A stretch of DNA of 64,000 nucleotides from Rhea pennata (GCF_028389875.1 NC_084675.1:20794412-20858411); one strand, 5' to 3'; shown: positions 23,141-35,183, counted from the first letter of the stretch. Numbers and translations: made by a program. The notes: generated by a model not told the origin, from the sequence alone.

Positions 23141-25870
23141 ATTATTCATCGTTTACGTGAACTTGAAAGCTTGTTTTCCTTCTGTCTGGAAACATAACAT
23201 ACAAGATCTAAATCTTCGATTCCTAGCACTTTGAGTTCCCGTTCTATTGGAAATTCTTCTCGAAGCTCCGTGGGGCGTGTTGGGGCTGGGACGCAACAGC
23301 CGGCTAGCTTGTCTCCCATGACATGCCTCCCTCTTGGAGGCAAAGGATTTATATCCTATATTTATGAATAGTGAAAGTGAGAATAACGACGAAGGGGGAA
23401 TGACATATTTCCCCCTGCCATACTTTGTCACCCAGAGCTGTTAGAGCTCCAAGCAGTCAAATTTGTTTAGGCCTGCAAAGTGAGTGATGTGCCCTTTTCT
23501 CCGAGGTAAAGAGGTATTTGCAGTGGCATGAAGTGAGCTGGGAACGTTTCTCGTAACGTCGCCCAGAGGAAATAGCACCATGCACAACTGGCTTTTTGTG
23601 CAGAAAACTATATTAAAAGAAAAAAAGAGTGAGGAAAAAAGAACACACATAGACTAAAGCTATATTTATAAAGAAGAAGAAGGAAAAAGAAAAAGACGAC
23701 GTATTTCAGCCCTTGTTGAAACGCCTGAAAAGTTTCCCTGTGACACTAAATGATCTAAGTCATGTCTCCAAAGAGTAGCTCATCATTTCTCAGACAACAG
23801 CAGGAATTTGTGGCTGACCTCCTGAGGGAAATGGTCAACTTTCTCCATCTTTCCTCTCCATGCCAATGTTTGCCTTTAATTTATGTTGGTCAGTTGAAAA
23901 TGGAAAGTTCAGCACCAAAGCTGAACTGGGGGAAAAATACAGCATGAGAAAGAACTTGTTTGTGGGATATGTTTTCAAGCGGACTATGGTTTTACATAAA
24001 CTAACTTTCCGTATTCCTTCCAGCCTGTTTATCACCTCGGTGTGGAGCAATTGTGAGTGCACTACCCAGATGGAAAAATGAAAGGCTGCAGTAATTGAGG
24101 TCAGTTGTTGTTACTCCTAACTGTTTGCAAAGGGTTTTTTACAAGCTGTCAGGCCACCTCCATATGGTAAGAAGCTCCACATCTATTCTAGCCACTGCAC
24201 CATGTTTTCTTTCAAAATATCATAGAGGAAACATATTGCATCGAAAAAGATATAAGCAATTTTCAATGAGAGTTGGATGCTTTGACTTTGTGACGCACTT
24301 TCATATCTCAGCCATAATTCACTTGTAGGTTTGTCCACAGCGCTGTTTAAAAATTGTCCTCAAAGTAACACATGCAGTGTACATACCTCAGAAATGAAGC
24401 CAAAGAAAATAAGACGTACAAAGAAGAGAACACCTCAAACTGAGGTGGCAGCAGTTTATACTCCAGATTGTGACAAGTAACCGCTGGGGAGGCTCTATGT
24501 GCTGTTCGTTGACCCTGCTTTAGCGAGATTTGTTGGGGGGGGGGGGTGACCTCTGCTGAAGGGTTGGTAGATACTGGGGGCACAGTGGTCCCTTGTGTCT
24601 CATCTCCCATGGATTTCTGGAGCTCCCTCGCAATAGCACCAAGAGCCTGGGCCTTTCCCTAACAGAAATGAATCTCCATGTGAGACGGGAGAACGGAAAG
24701 CATGAGCCTTCCGCAGCTGCTTCTCCGCAAGGTCAGCTGTTCAACCGCTGCTAGCGGTGGCTGGAGCTAGCCTGGCCACCGGTTTTGGGCAGAGCTGGGC
24801 TTGAGCATGTGCTTGTACTCTGGTGTCCCACTGCACCGGAGGAGCCACTGCCGCGCCGTGATGACACGCTCCACAGGGCTGCATGTCTGCGAGGGCTCCA
24901 GAAGAGCACTGAGGATTTACCGCTCCAGCCTACCCCCGGTCTGTTTATACCTCCTCAGACATGGTTTTTAACTTAAGCTAAATTTAAAATAATATCTAAC
25001 CCGAGACAGCCCCTTGAGTCGTGTTACTTTATCCACGTAGGAAAGACGGTATTGTAACGAGAAGCTTGATTTCAGCAAATCACACCTCCCCTCAGCGGGT
25101 CCCAGCCTGCCGTCCTGGGCCACGCAGCCAGGCTCCCATCACCACCATGTGACACCTCGCCAGACTTTGATTTGGAAACACCCAAGTCTCCCTCCTTTTC
25201 AGATGCATGCCTAGAGGAGCAGCTGCTGGCGGTTCAGCCCAGGCAAGAGCAAGTCAGTGGTGTTGGAAAGAGGGAATGATTTCTTTGGGACTATGTGCCT
25301 GCAGACCCCAGGGGGGCTCATCTTGTCTCCTGTGTGATCAGCCACCAGCACAAACTCCGCAAGTGTTAAAGTCACATGCCTTTGACCCCTCAGCTTTGCT
25401 TACTGCTTGATGACATGTAAGAAAATGATGCTCACCTTCCTCAGCAAGCTGGACAAGGGAAGCCCCTGACTGTCTCATCCTCTGACTCCGGATCACGGAC
25501 CTTGACAGAAGCAGAATAGACCCTTGCAATCCAGTCTGCAAACTGCACTGATCAGTTACTGATAGAAGCAAACTTTCTGGGGCAGGGTCTTTCCTCTGGA
25601 GTGATATATTATGTACACAGGCTGCTGAGGATGGCAAACCTTTCCCTGATGCCTGCACGTGAGCTTGCTGGCATTTCAGCCGTGGTGGGTGCACTGAGAG
25701 TGGGCAGAGGTTGCTCCCATACCACAGGGCATCTGGGCACTGTCTTTAACAGCCCTCGCAGTAGCAATTTGGGATCAGTATATGAAATATACTATTTTCA
25801 CACATCTAGTGAATGCCACAATAAAAAAAGGAACTGGTGCAGTTTACGACTGGACCTCATGCTGAGTCCA
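23141..25870. other. Intergenic DNA, moderately GC-rich in part
   Basis: GC increases from about 24600 to 25420 without forming a CpG island. A G12 run lies at 24535-24546. Paired opposite-strand frames at 23146-23431 and 25338-25900 show no domain. No gene recognised. Confidence 0.5.
24535..24546 (+). repeat. (G)12 homopolymer
   Basis: Twelve consecutive G, prone to length change and quadruplex formation. Confidence 0.95.
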
Positions 25871-25901
25871 ATTAAACCTACTGTTTCCAATCAGGTTTAA
25901 T
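25871..25901. repeat. 9-bp inverted repeat with 13-nt spacer
   Basis: ATTAAACCT at 25871-25879 pairs perfectly with AGGTTTAAT at 25893-25901. It could be the core of a decayed palindromic element. Confidence 0.75.
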
Positions 25902-26182
25902 GTGAGGATAAAGTGAATGCTCCCTGAGATTTGGAGGAGGATAATTTGTCAGTAATAATAAGTGTAGACAAACAGGATGTTCCACAGTGCAGGGGCCTGA
26001 TTAAAACCAAATGTGTTTCCAGGGATCATCTCGAAACTCCTGGCAGCAAACGGAGTCAGCATTACTTGCAAGTTGCAGCATTGCTTTTGCAGAGGTTGGC
26101 GACGTTTGCAATTATTCCAAAATCCCGTGCAAAAATAGGAGCCAGGCCATTGGGTCACCCAAGAGCTGTCTGTCTCCTTGCC

Positions 26183-26208
26183 TTTTTTTTTTTTTTTTTT
26201 TTTTTTTT
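26183..26208 (+). repeat. (T)26 homopolymer
   Basis: Twenty-six consecutive T followed by a G-rich GGTGGGGGG. Open frames across it arise from the T run (poly-F or poly-K) and are not genes. Confidence 0.95.
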
Positions 26209-28235
26209 GGGTGGGGGGACACAATTCAGTTTTATAGCCTGTCAATGCAAGGACATCCTAACAGGAAAGGGAAAAAGTCTTGGGTTTTCAGCCTGGCCCT
26301 ATCCTACTTCCTGACAAGAGCCTGTCTAGCTGTACTTAACATTGGCAAAAGTACATTTCCTGATCAAAATGGAATTTCCTACAAAAGGTGAATTCTTTCA
26401 TGATGAACTTCACCGTGGAAACAAAATTGGCAGCTGTCAGATTGTGGTCCAAAAAGTCCCTTCAGCTTTGGGGGAGTTTATTGAGAAGAAACAAAGAAGG
26501 TTTTAAACAATCCCAGGCTTTGGATTTTAAATTAGACTAAAGATCATTCTAATAACTTCTTTCCTTAGGGGATGAAGAGGGTGAGTTTCCTAAGAAGGAT
26601 TTTCTCACTTCTTGGCCAGATGGGAGACTCAGTAACTCAATGCTTGTTAGTTAAGTTATAGTCCCTGAGAAATCAGTGGTTACCTGTTGCTGGAGAACTG
26701 CTTTTGTTCATTAGAGACAAACCAGCCTGAGGTCAATGTGCAGAACAGTTAACATACTAGCAAACCACTAATTAACCTAACACAGAAGCGGGAGCCCGCT
26801 TCCAAAATGTGTCTCTAATTCGCCTTCGCTCAGTGTTTACAGCAGCACAAAGGCTCGTGTGTAAAGGAGCGGCTGTGGTGAGGCCACGGCGGGGGGTTCT
26901 TCCATCGCGGGAGCATTTCCGCAAGGCTGAAGAAGCCTGGAATAGGCAAAGGGCAGAACACGAATGTACGTGCAAAACTGGATGTCATGCCCTATTGACA
27001 TTTACCCTATCGCTCTGGAGCGCGGCGTCCTAAAGGGACACCCCTTTGAGTTGTCTAATCCGGATTCACCGGTTTGCCTTCCAGGTGAGTCTAGCTCAGT
27101 GGAAAGCTGCTCTCTAGACCTCCTCTCTCCATCTGTTCCAGAAGCACTGGCTTTTTTTTCAAGAGATCTTGGGAAACACAGAAGTGGACAAAAATGGAAA
27201 TTCTTTTGAAAGTCTCCATTTGTGACTGCTCATTTGGTGGCATGCACAGTGCTTTACTCCAATAACCTGTCCCCTTCTTACTTCACAGCTTCTCATTCTT
27301 TAGTGAATTCTTCTGCTTTGCTTTTATAAAACTTTAAAGGCATCCCTTTTCTACCATTCCTGAATTTCTGCAGGCTTATTGCCTCTTGCTGGTGCTCTGG
27401 TAGTCCCCAATCTTCTTAGGAGGATCTCATGAGATCTTTTCTGCATCCCCAGGACCAAAAGCCACCATGGCTGTTCCGGCAGCTCAATATTACAGCTTGT
27501 ATATTAAAAAAGAAAAAAAAAAACATTCAAAACTTGAAACAGGGAATGAACCTGACCATTGGGGTCCCAAACACTCTCATGGCTGAGTTCCGCTTTAAAA
27601 AAAAAAGAAGCACATATAGGGAAATGCAGAAGTTTCTAGTCCCAGAGTGGCTCTCTGACGTGGTTTCTGGGATCTCTACTATGAAGGTGCTTTGGAGGAG
27701 AAGAGTTGGACAGGCACTGAGCATGCGTTGGGAAAATGATCAGTGACAGCCCTTCTCACTCCTCTCATCTATAAGCTAAGGTGAGATAACAAGGCTCTAG
27801 ACAGTTTTCTTCCTGTGGGGTTAGGGGATAAAGCAGTCCTGATGAAACGGGGAGCTGAGCAAAACGTCCAGGAGACAAATGCAAAAATGCAAAGTCCTGA
27901 CTTATTTCAGTCTCAAAGCGGGCCACATTTCTCCAGGAAGAGGAAGGGGCTATAGGACAGAAACCTCCTGCCTGCCTTGCACCCTGGAGTGAAAGCAAGT
28001 GAATTCACAGGATTCTTCCCCAGAGCACAGTTCTGAGGGCTTGAGCTGCACAATGTCTGTTTTGAGAGGCTTGGAAGAAATCAAACCCTAGGAAGAAGAG
28101 GTTTTGGGGTAGCTGGAGATTTACACATCTCCAGCATAGAGAAATGCAGTTTCAAAAAGCAGACTGTAAATGAAGAAGGGAAAAACCATCAGTAAAGACA
28201 AAAGACTAGTCCTGGGTGGAAGAATTTCCCTTGAG
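26209..28235. other. Intergenic DNA, no gene seen
   Basis: A small CpG-rich patch at about 26830-26910 sits in otherwise ordinary sequence. A-rich runs near 27510 and 27600 create short lysine-rich frames. No gene or repeat family recognised. Confidence 0.5.
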
Positions 28236-28261
28236 AAAAAAAAAAAAAAAAAAAAAAAAAA
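28236..28261 (+). repeat. (A)26 homopolymer
   Basis: Twenty-six A with no upstream AATAAA and no visible target-site duplication. Confidence 0.95.
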
Positions 28262-28899
28262 GCTTGTGGATAGAAGTGCCAATCTGACACGGGCACCCAT
28301 GCTTCTCCTCCTTCTTGATGAGGAGTGACAACTGCAAACACATACTTTCAGATGGCAGCAACTTCTCGGAAAACCACATGGTGTATCTTAGCCAAGCTGC
28401 CCCAGACAAATAAATGGTTTGATTTAATTTAGAGCCACAGCTCGTTCCCAGAGAAGGGTAATTGGATCCACAGAAAAAAAGCTGAAAAGGGGGCCTGAGA
28501 TAAAACAAAGGAGGCAGCTCTGCTGCATGCGATGCTTGTTTTCTTCAGTGGAAGTTTCTTAAGGAACAAAATCTCTTCTCTGCACAACAGGGCAGTTTCA
28601 CTGACCTCATTTCCTGCCACTGCTCCTTCTCCTCTGTAATGGGCAACCATCCTGGCTTTCTCTTCCTACAATTAAATAAACTAAGCATGAAATAAATGCT
28701 AACATTCAATGCAAGAAGCCTGCAGGTGGAGAGCTGCCTTGTACTGGAGACCCCTGCAAACACACTGCAACGTGGCTGTAATATCACCGTTCCTGCTGCT
28801 ACTGTCCTGTAGTGTCCAAATGCGGCACGTCCAACTATTTTGAGAGGGTCCCTTAGGTTTTAGCCACCAGACAGCTTCAGCTGGCGCAACAGGGAGGCT
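28262..28899. other. Intergenic DNA, no gene seen
   Basis: Ordinary sequence. The overlapping minus frames between 28206 and 28956 have no recognisable content. Confidence 0.5.
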
Positions 28900-29290
28900 G
28901 GGAAGGAGGGCGAGCTGCCCATGCCTTGCCTCCTTCCTCCCGGCTCCGCGGGTCAAAGAGCCCGGGAGGAGGAGAGGTGGGTTATCAAATGCTGGCCGCC
29001 GTTCCGCATGGTCCGGCCGCGCTGGCTCTCAGCAGGACACCTCCAGCACAGCGGCAATAAAACTGGAATTTGGTCCCTCGTGTGGGCTCGAGGGAGGCGG
29101 TGGGGGAGGAAATTAAGGCCATGTGCTCGCGGGGTAAGCAAATGGTTTTGGTCCTGGGAAGATGTCAGGCTTCTCCAGAGCAGGTACCATGGACAGAGTA
29201 CCACAAATGCCACACGTGCCCCGCAGGCGGCCGCCGGCTCTCCTGGTGACAGAGCCTTCATTAACCCATAAATAAAACCGAAAAAACGAG

Positions 29291-29294
<4 letters not shown>
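28900..29294 (+). other. GC-rich segment ending in AATAAA and an A run
   Basis: A GC- and CpG-richer segment ends with AATAAA at 29271-29276, followed 18 bases later by an uninterrupted A28 run. That spacing is what a reverse-transcribed polyadenylated RNA would leave. I recognise no parent gene and found no target-site duplication, so a chance arrangement remains likely. A 116-codon + frame (28921-29271) and a 127-codon - frame overlap it and look like frames in GC-rich DNA. Confidence 0.25.

Positions 29295-29322
<28 letters not shown>
29295..29322 (+). repeat. (A)28 homopolymer
   Basis: Twenty-eight A; see the preceding GC-rich segment for the possible poly(A)-tail reading. Confidence 0.95.
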
Positions 29323-29324
<2 letters not shown>

Positions 29325-29689
29325 ACGCAAGCACAACCAGATCTCAGTACTTCCGAGGTGCCGGGAGAAGCGTATCCAGATCTGAATCTTGCTTCAAATC
29401 TGGTTCTTTCTAACATGGAGCGATCCAACGGTGACGTTTCTCGAGCTGTCACCGCTTCTGCCTGGCTGGGGAGCTGTGCTACCTGCATAAACGCAAGAGA
29501 CGGGGAATTTGCAGCTCTGGGCTGGCTGGGGAGCAGTGGGGAGGGGGTAGCACTGCTTTTTAAGACCCGAATGTGAGTAATTTCTTTGTCCTTTCTCCTT
29601 CCCTCCACTGTGCATTATTAATGCTCAGTTCTGGGCTCTTCTTCCCTAGATCTGACACAGAAAAATCTGAGGCAATTCTGAATTAGAAA
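29323..29689. other. Mixed intergenic DNA, no gene seen
   Basis: Moderately GC-rich with short overlapping frames on both strands (29358-29615). No feature recognised. Confidence 0.45.
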
Positions 29690-30120
29690 GTGGCCGTTTG
29701 AAATTTTAAGGTATAATATAAACATTTCACTCAGTGCTGGATTTATTTTTTACAACCAAGTACTGTCAGTATCTTTGTTTAAAATCCGGGCAGAATATTC
29801 AAAACTGTTTATACTTTTTTAAAAAAACAATGACCTATTTAAATGTCACTGTGATGTTTGCAAAGAGAAAATTGGAGATATTTCATCTTTTCTCTCTTCA
29901 ACCCTGAAGACTGTAACTGGGTCTATTTACAAGACTGTTTTATTATTATATATCCCCCGCAAAATGAGTGTTCATCCTAGGAATTATTTTAGGGAGATTA
30001 CTTTTAATAAGATCCATAAAGTTATAAGATACATACAAAATAAATTAAGCAATTTTTAGTCCTTCGCTTTAGGCTGAAATTCTCTCCGCCCTTTCATGAC
30101 TGGAAAATGAAAAAGATTTT
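29690..30120. promoter_or_regulatory. Candidate conserved non-coding element
   Basis: AT-rich, complex and repeat-free, with ATTTATTTTTTACAACC, TGACCTATTTAAATG, AACAATGACC (SOX-like) and CATAAAGTTATAAG words. It directly precedes the chain of CpG patches. Enhancer-like by appearance only. Confidence 0.3.
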
Positions 30121-30359
30121 TAGCTTTCTTCCCACATGGGAAAAAAGGTGTTTACTTTAGAGGAGGACCTTCCCTTCACTGTGTATTTTAGCTCTCTTCT
30201 GCAAAATGCCAGCACTGGACAAAATAGTAAGGAGAGAAAGACATCCTGACAGCATACTGCAGATCTTTTCAGCAGTAGGCTTCTTGAAAATGGAAGCTGC
30301 ATATAAAACTCTCCTTCCAACTTTTAACTAAGAGCAAATGCACGCAGATTCCGCTAGAG

Positions 30360-30480
30360 GGTATTGCTTGGAGCGAAGCGCAGCCGCGGGTGCCCGGACC
30401 GGCCACGCTCCCCTCGGCAGGTGGAGCGGAGCCGGGGCCGACGTGGCCGGTGCCGCTTTCGACCCTACCTGCAGGTCATA
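30360..30480. promoter_or_regulatory. Small CpG-rich patch
   Basis: About 120 bases with many CpG, including AGCGAAGCGCAGCCGCGGG and GGGGCCGACGTGGCCGG, in AT-rich surroundings. Too short for a standard CpG island; it may be a satellite of the main island 4 kb downstream. Confidence 0.5.
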
Positions 30481-32344
30481 ACGCACTCAGAGTTGCAAGA
30501 CAGCGTGCAAAGGGAAGGAGAGACCAATTCAGAAATTTATCCTAATGAAAAACTGTTAATTATAAAGTGGGTAATTGCTCTTAGATTCATTTCGATTAGA
30601 TATGATCAGAAGAGAGGTGCTATACAGGAGCAATAGTGCCAGCTTGGTCTTTCTTGTGTTTTCATTCTTTTCCTTGCTAGCTCCTTTGGCTGTTGATAAA
30701 CCTCCCTAGTCTTTTAAAAGTTTAGCTATGAAGACCTGGGTTTGTTTGGGTTTTTTTTGAACACTTTTCTTACAAAACACGAAAAAAAAGGGGGGGGAAG
30801 AAAACATAAAATCATCTGGAGCCTATGGAATTACTGCTGGGTTGTGTTGCACTCAACAGGTCAGCAATTATAGCTTGAAATATTGAGTGGCAGGAAAATT
30901 TATGTCTTACCTTGGTACTTTTTTTTCATTTTGAAAGCACAAAAATATATGAAATAGTTAAACCCTTCTGTGGCAGGCTGAGGGCCAATGCAATCTAATG
31001 TGATTACAAGGCAGGGGGTGCTCAGGGTCATTGTGGATCCCAAGTGGATGATGGCAATAAACTACTTATTGGCCCATTCACTTGCTTTTTAGCACCTTTA
31101 CCAAGACCAAATGCAGAAGAGGAGCAGAATGGGGGATGTTTTTTTATGAGATCACAGAAGGGAGCTGTCAGAAGCCCTCAGAACTAACATTTTAGGACGG
31201 CAAACCTATTGCTGTTCAGTCTTGGCTGTCAATCATCCAGCTTACTGCAAAGGGAGTGCTGGGCAAACTCAATTTTTGAGATAACAGGCAGGACCTCATG
31301 GAAGGCCAAGCTAAATGCACTTCAATAATTGGCAAATTTAGGCACAGAAGGGCAAATTTAGGCCCTCCTTTGGGAACCTAGGTTGCCATAGCTCTCAAAG
31401 ACATCCTTGTGTGTTGGGTCCTGAAAGCCTTCTCCAGCAGAGATATCAATGCCCTCAAATCTTATGGCCCTCGATGGGGTGTGATGTCCCACATGGGGTA
31501 GGACAGTGTCTTATTCCCTGATGCTGCAGTTATTGCTTGTGTGACTATGCTGGTAAAGTTAATGAGGCTCCGCACTCAAGTAACGACTGCTGAAGCAAGG
31601 CAGACTGCAAACGTAGGACAATAATCAGCCCAAAAGAACTGGAATTGAATACTTTTATTTTATTAATATCTTTCCTCATTTAATTCAGTGGCAAAACTCC
31701 CCCTGCTCTGGGGCATTGGATTTTAGTCTCTTCGTGAGGATAGGAAGGTAGTGAGACGATATGCACAGCCTTATCCTTAGAGCTGCCAGCTATTGAGAAA
31801 AAACCTTCTTTCTTTCTAATCTGGCTCTGTTATATTGGGATTAAGTTAAGGCATGTGAGATTCCTTTCATTTCTCAGCCTTGAACTTTGAGTGTGTCATA
31901 TTAGGGAAAGTTATGACCTGGCTTTCACATGAATACTTCAGTCTAGTGTTCTTATATATTCTGCTGCCAGCTGAATTGTAGTATATTAAGGTTTTATAGA
32001 CGGATCAGAAAGGGTGCTGTTCTAAAAATGTGCAGCGTAAACTGAAAGAAAGGGTTCAGATTGCAACTGTCTTCTGCTGATTATTTTACTTTCTTCTGGA
32101 AAAAATCATACCAATACTCCTATTTTTCAACAGCCCCCCACCTTGAATGCCGGACCCCCTCTGCAGCAAGCAGAATGGCTTATGTTATAGAAGGGAGAGC
32201 TGTTCAGAAAGGACCAATAGTAAATGATCATTTGCCAATATCCTTCTGAGTCTTTTGGGTTTTTTTTTTTCTTTTCTTTTTTGTTTTGAAGGAAATGCTA
32301 AAATTTTCATTGATTTCAGTAAGAACCTGACAGAGGCTCTTACT
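30481..32344. other. Intergenic DNA, no gene seen
   Basis: AT-rich, with an A/G homopolymer junction near 30783 (A8 then G8). A direct repeat GGCAAATTTAGGC occurs at 31331-31343 and 31351-31363. No exon or repeat family recognised. Confidence 0.5.
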
Positions 32345-32545
32345 TGAAAGACAGCATGGCATTGGGATGAGCACAGCAGGCTGGGGTGCAAAGAACCCAT
32401 AGTTTAATTCTGGGGTTTACCACTGAAATTGCATCTTGGAAGAGCCTCTTTCTTCCCAGTGCATTAGTTTCCTCATCTATAAAAACAAAAATAAATGCTA
32501 TCAATTTTTGTAAAAAGCTTTGAAATTTATAGGTATTATATAAGA
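32345..32545 (+). repeat. CORE/MIR-type SINE, nearly full length
   Basis: Has a tRNA-like head (GCATGGCATTGGGATGAGCA), a B-box-like AGTTTAATTCT and the diagnostic GTTTCCTCATCTATAAAA. It ends in GTAAAAAGCTTTGAAATTTA then TATTATATAAG, as in the SINE 3' end 'taaagcgctttgaaat...ctatataa'. Order and spacing are right over about 200 bases. Confidence 0.8.
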
Positions 32546-33424
32546 CCTAGAAATAAGAACAGGACATCATTCAAGTTGCATCCTGGAACAGCTTTTGCTG
32601 CTGTTGTTGTTGCTTTAAAGAAAGTCTTGGGTTTAGGCACTCTGCTACATGGCAATACGAACTGCATGAGGACCTCCTTAAATACAAGAATATAATTGTG
32701 CTAAAGAGAAAGACTCAAGATACAGGACCTAGATCTTGTTAATTCTCATTAATCTATGTTGTATTCTCATTAATATAATCCATGTAGACCAGCCCGTTCA
32801 TAGTTATTTCCTTCAGGCTGTTTGCTTGATGTTCCTTCCTGCAGGGTCCAATCCAGAAGATGCTCAAATCCATGGGAGAGTTGCCAGCGGCTTTGCTGTG
32901 AGCTTACTGTGTGGACCAGAAACTGTTTCAGGCTCGCCAAGAGTTGGCAAGATTAGGTCCTCTTTTCCAATATACATTCGTCTGGAACATATATATAAAG
33001 CTCACTTCATCAGCAACCTATATATATGGTCAAATGTTGAATTTTGTCAAAAAAATTGCAGAAAACGCACCACATATTATGAGCTATATCACTCCATGCA
33101 AAAAATCTTTTATTTGTGCTACGAGAAACCAACAATCCCAAAACCTTAAAATGCACAACATTGCAATCCACAAACAGCAGCAAGACATAGGTTTCTCTGG
33201 GCTGGTCAGGTTGGACTGGATTAAATTCTTCGGTCTCAAAGGGACTAGATAAATATTTTCCTATAGGGGTCAACAGTCTCAGCCTCTCAGTCTTGCTAAA
33301 GAGGCAACCGTGGGTTTAATGGCTAGATAGATAAGCCCTTATCAAAGGGACACAACACTTAGCTTTACAGTCCGCACACTTATTTACCGATTGCTAATGG
33401 CTACTAGGTTTATGGCACTTTAGT
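32546..33424. other. Intergenic DNA with a 137-codon frame
   Basis: Overlapping + frames at 32736-33149 and 32911-33252 cross AT-rich sequence. They contain no domain I recognise and no conserved-looking splice sites. A GGTTGGACTGGAT word near 33208 resembles CR1 but the rest does not. Confidence 0.4.
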
Positions 33425-33665
33425 CTCAATTGCGGGGAGAACAGCCCCGGTTATTTGCGGCTGGGAGCACGCCTGGGAGCGCACCGCCTGCCTGGCTGAG
33501 CCTGGGACGGGATTTGGGTCGGAAACAAGAGTTTGAGTGGGAAGCTGGCCCGAGACGCGTCTTCGTCGCGCCGGAGCACTAAAAGCGGCTGCGGAGCCTG
33601 CTCGGCCGGGCTTCGTGGCCGAGAGTCCAAATCACCCGGCCGACAGTGCCTACACTGCAAACTTG
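33425..33665. promoter_or_regulatory. CpG-rich patch upstream of the main island
   Basis: GC- and CpG-rich sequence with CCCGAGACGCGTCTTCGTCG and CGGCCGGGCTTCGTGGCCGA. It is an outlier of the main CpG island 1 kb downstream and may be part of the same promoter region. Confidence 0.6.
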
Positions 33666-34032
33666 TCCTTCTGCATCGTGTAAACGATTAAGATCGTTAG
33701 TTTTGGCTGGAAACGAGATCTATGGCATGCAAACCGCTCTGCTGTTTCTGTGGGCAGAAAACGCACACTCCTGCTGTAATGTTTCTGATTATTTTTTTTG
33801 CCCTTTGTTCATAAAAATGACTGAGTTATTGCATAATACAGGAATTAAGGAAGAGGGGGAAGTATATCATATAGATGGAAACGAAGACAGCTTGTCAATT
33901 ATATAGGTAAATGAATGCTCGGTTCTCTTTTTTGAGCAATTTCTCTATAAAACTGATTGTCTAAGCAAAAAAAGAAAAAAGAAAAAAATCTTTTTTGGGC
34001 AAATAAATAGTTTGCCTCCTCTATCCAGCATT
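33666..34032. promoter_or_regulatory. Inter-island segment, enhancer-like
   Basis: Complex AT-rich DNA between two CpG-rich regions. It contains GTAAACGATTAAGATCG, CATAAAAATGACTGAG and TATATAGGTAAATG, the last matching a splice donor. An 86-codon frame ends just before that donor, but no acceptor or family supports an exon. AATAAA at 34002-34007 precedes the A25 run. Confidence 0.25.
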
Positions 34033-34057
34033 AAAAAAAAAAAAAAAAAAAAAAAAA
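34033..34057 (+). repeat. (A)25 homopolymer
   Basis: Twenty-five A followed by C and more A. AATAAA lies 25 bases upstream, but the surroundings are A-rich, so this is weak evidence of a poly(A) tail. Confidence 0.95.
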
Positions 34058-34182
34058 CAAAAAAACTTCAGACACTTCCTGAATTTTTCTCCGGATTTTG
34101 TATGCTTGCAGTTTCTTAGGTTAAGAAAATCTAGTTTTCAAGGTTTGGGGTGCCCTGGGGGTACAATGAGCTCGGATGTCAA

Positions 34183-34986
34183 ATGCATCAAATAACTAAT
34201 GAAGGAATTTCAAAGGCTTCCGAAGTGTCCATAGCAGCAATCTGCAGGTTTCACGGAGGGAAAGCCCATCGTGGCTGCAGTTTGTTTTGTCTGACGGCTT
34301 TCCGGGTTCTTCAGCACAGGTCTGCTGTTTTATTCCGATTTTACATCGCTCTTAAGTACCCCATTCTCTCTGTCACAGGGGCTGAAATAAATTCAAGTCA
34401 TCGTATCATAAAGTGTGCTAAGTGTCAGTATTCTCGGGAAAGGGCAAAAGGGAAAAAAATGTGTCATACATTAAAGGAGGGCTTTAGCAAAAGGACTCGG
34501 GAGGTTAAAACGATGTGGGGGGAAATCCGTACCGAAGGAGGCATTTTGCTGTGTGCAGGTCTTGTTTGCGGAGGGAGGGAAAGCAGGACTGGCCCTTTTC
34601 TTCTTCTTTTTCTTCTTCTTTTTCCTAATTGCTATTATTCAACTTACTTTTGGCGAAATAAAAGCTTCCTTCTGAGGTTTCAGCTAACCGAGGTGCGCAG
34701 GAAGGTGCCAGGGAAGGGTGGGAGGCTGCGGCGGCCCCGCAGCTTTCGCCCAAGCCGGGCCGCTTGGCTCTTCCCGAATGTTTTTTTGCTCGGTCTCTGC
34801 TCGGCGAGGAGCAGTACCAGCAACGCACCCGCGCCTGGAGCTAGCGCTGTTCCCCCCCCTCCGCCGCTCCCGGAGACACAAGCCATCAGCGAGGAGCTGC
34901 TGTTACCCAGGCCGGTGTCTGCTGCAAAAACCTCGCTGGCAGCCACCTCTGTCATTTGTTACGAGCTCTTCTCGCCTGCCAGATGA
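34183..34986 (+). other. Longest ATG-initiated open frame, probably non-coding
   Basis: Opens at ATG 34183 and runs 267 codons to the stop ending at 34986; the frame is open upstream to 34150. The first half is AT-rich. The middle includes a CTT-rich tract at about 34598-34630 giving a Leu/Phe run (FLLLFLLLF). The last third enters the CpG island and is Pro/Ala/Ser/Arg-rich. No domain, family or conserved motif is recognised, and other frames are also open in the GC-rich part. It could be a non-coding RNA leader or first exon. I do not call it a gene. Confidence 0.15.
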
Positions 34987-35167
34987 AAGGCATCGTCCAT
35001 TAAAAAAAAGAAAAAAAGAAAAATTATGCCTATCTCCGCCGGGCCGCTTGCGGTCGGTGCCCCGCGGCGCTGCCCCGCTCGCTCCGCGCCGGCAGGGCCC
35101 GCGGGGCAGCGCGGTGCCGCGGGCGGCGGCGCAGGGCGCTCGGGCCGCCCCTCTTGTCACGCTTAGC

Positions 35168-35183
35168 ACAAAAGGGCTATTGT
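35168..35183. promoter_or_regulatory. SOX-dimer-like inverted site
   Basis: ACAAAAGGGCTATTGT holds two head-to-head SOX-type half sites (ACAAAA and, on the other strand, ACAATA) with a four-base spacer, as in known SoxE dimer sites. It lies in the less GC-rich middle of the CpG island. Binding is inferred. Confidence 0.35.

Noticed and set aside
23910..23932. TTCAGCACC half of an RE1/REST site (another near 50056)
   Set aside because: The second half (GGACAGCG-like) is missing at the proper spacing in both places.
33205..33250. GGTTGGACTGGAT resembling CR1
   Set aside because: Match is limited to about 13 bases and the following sequence does not agree.
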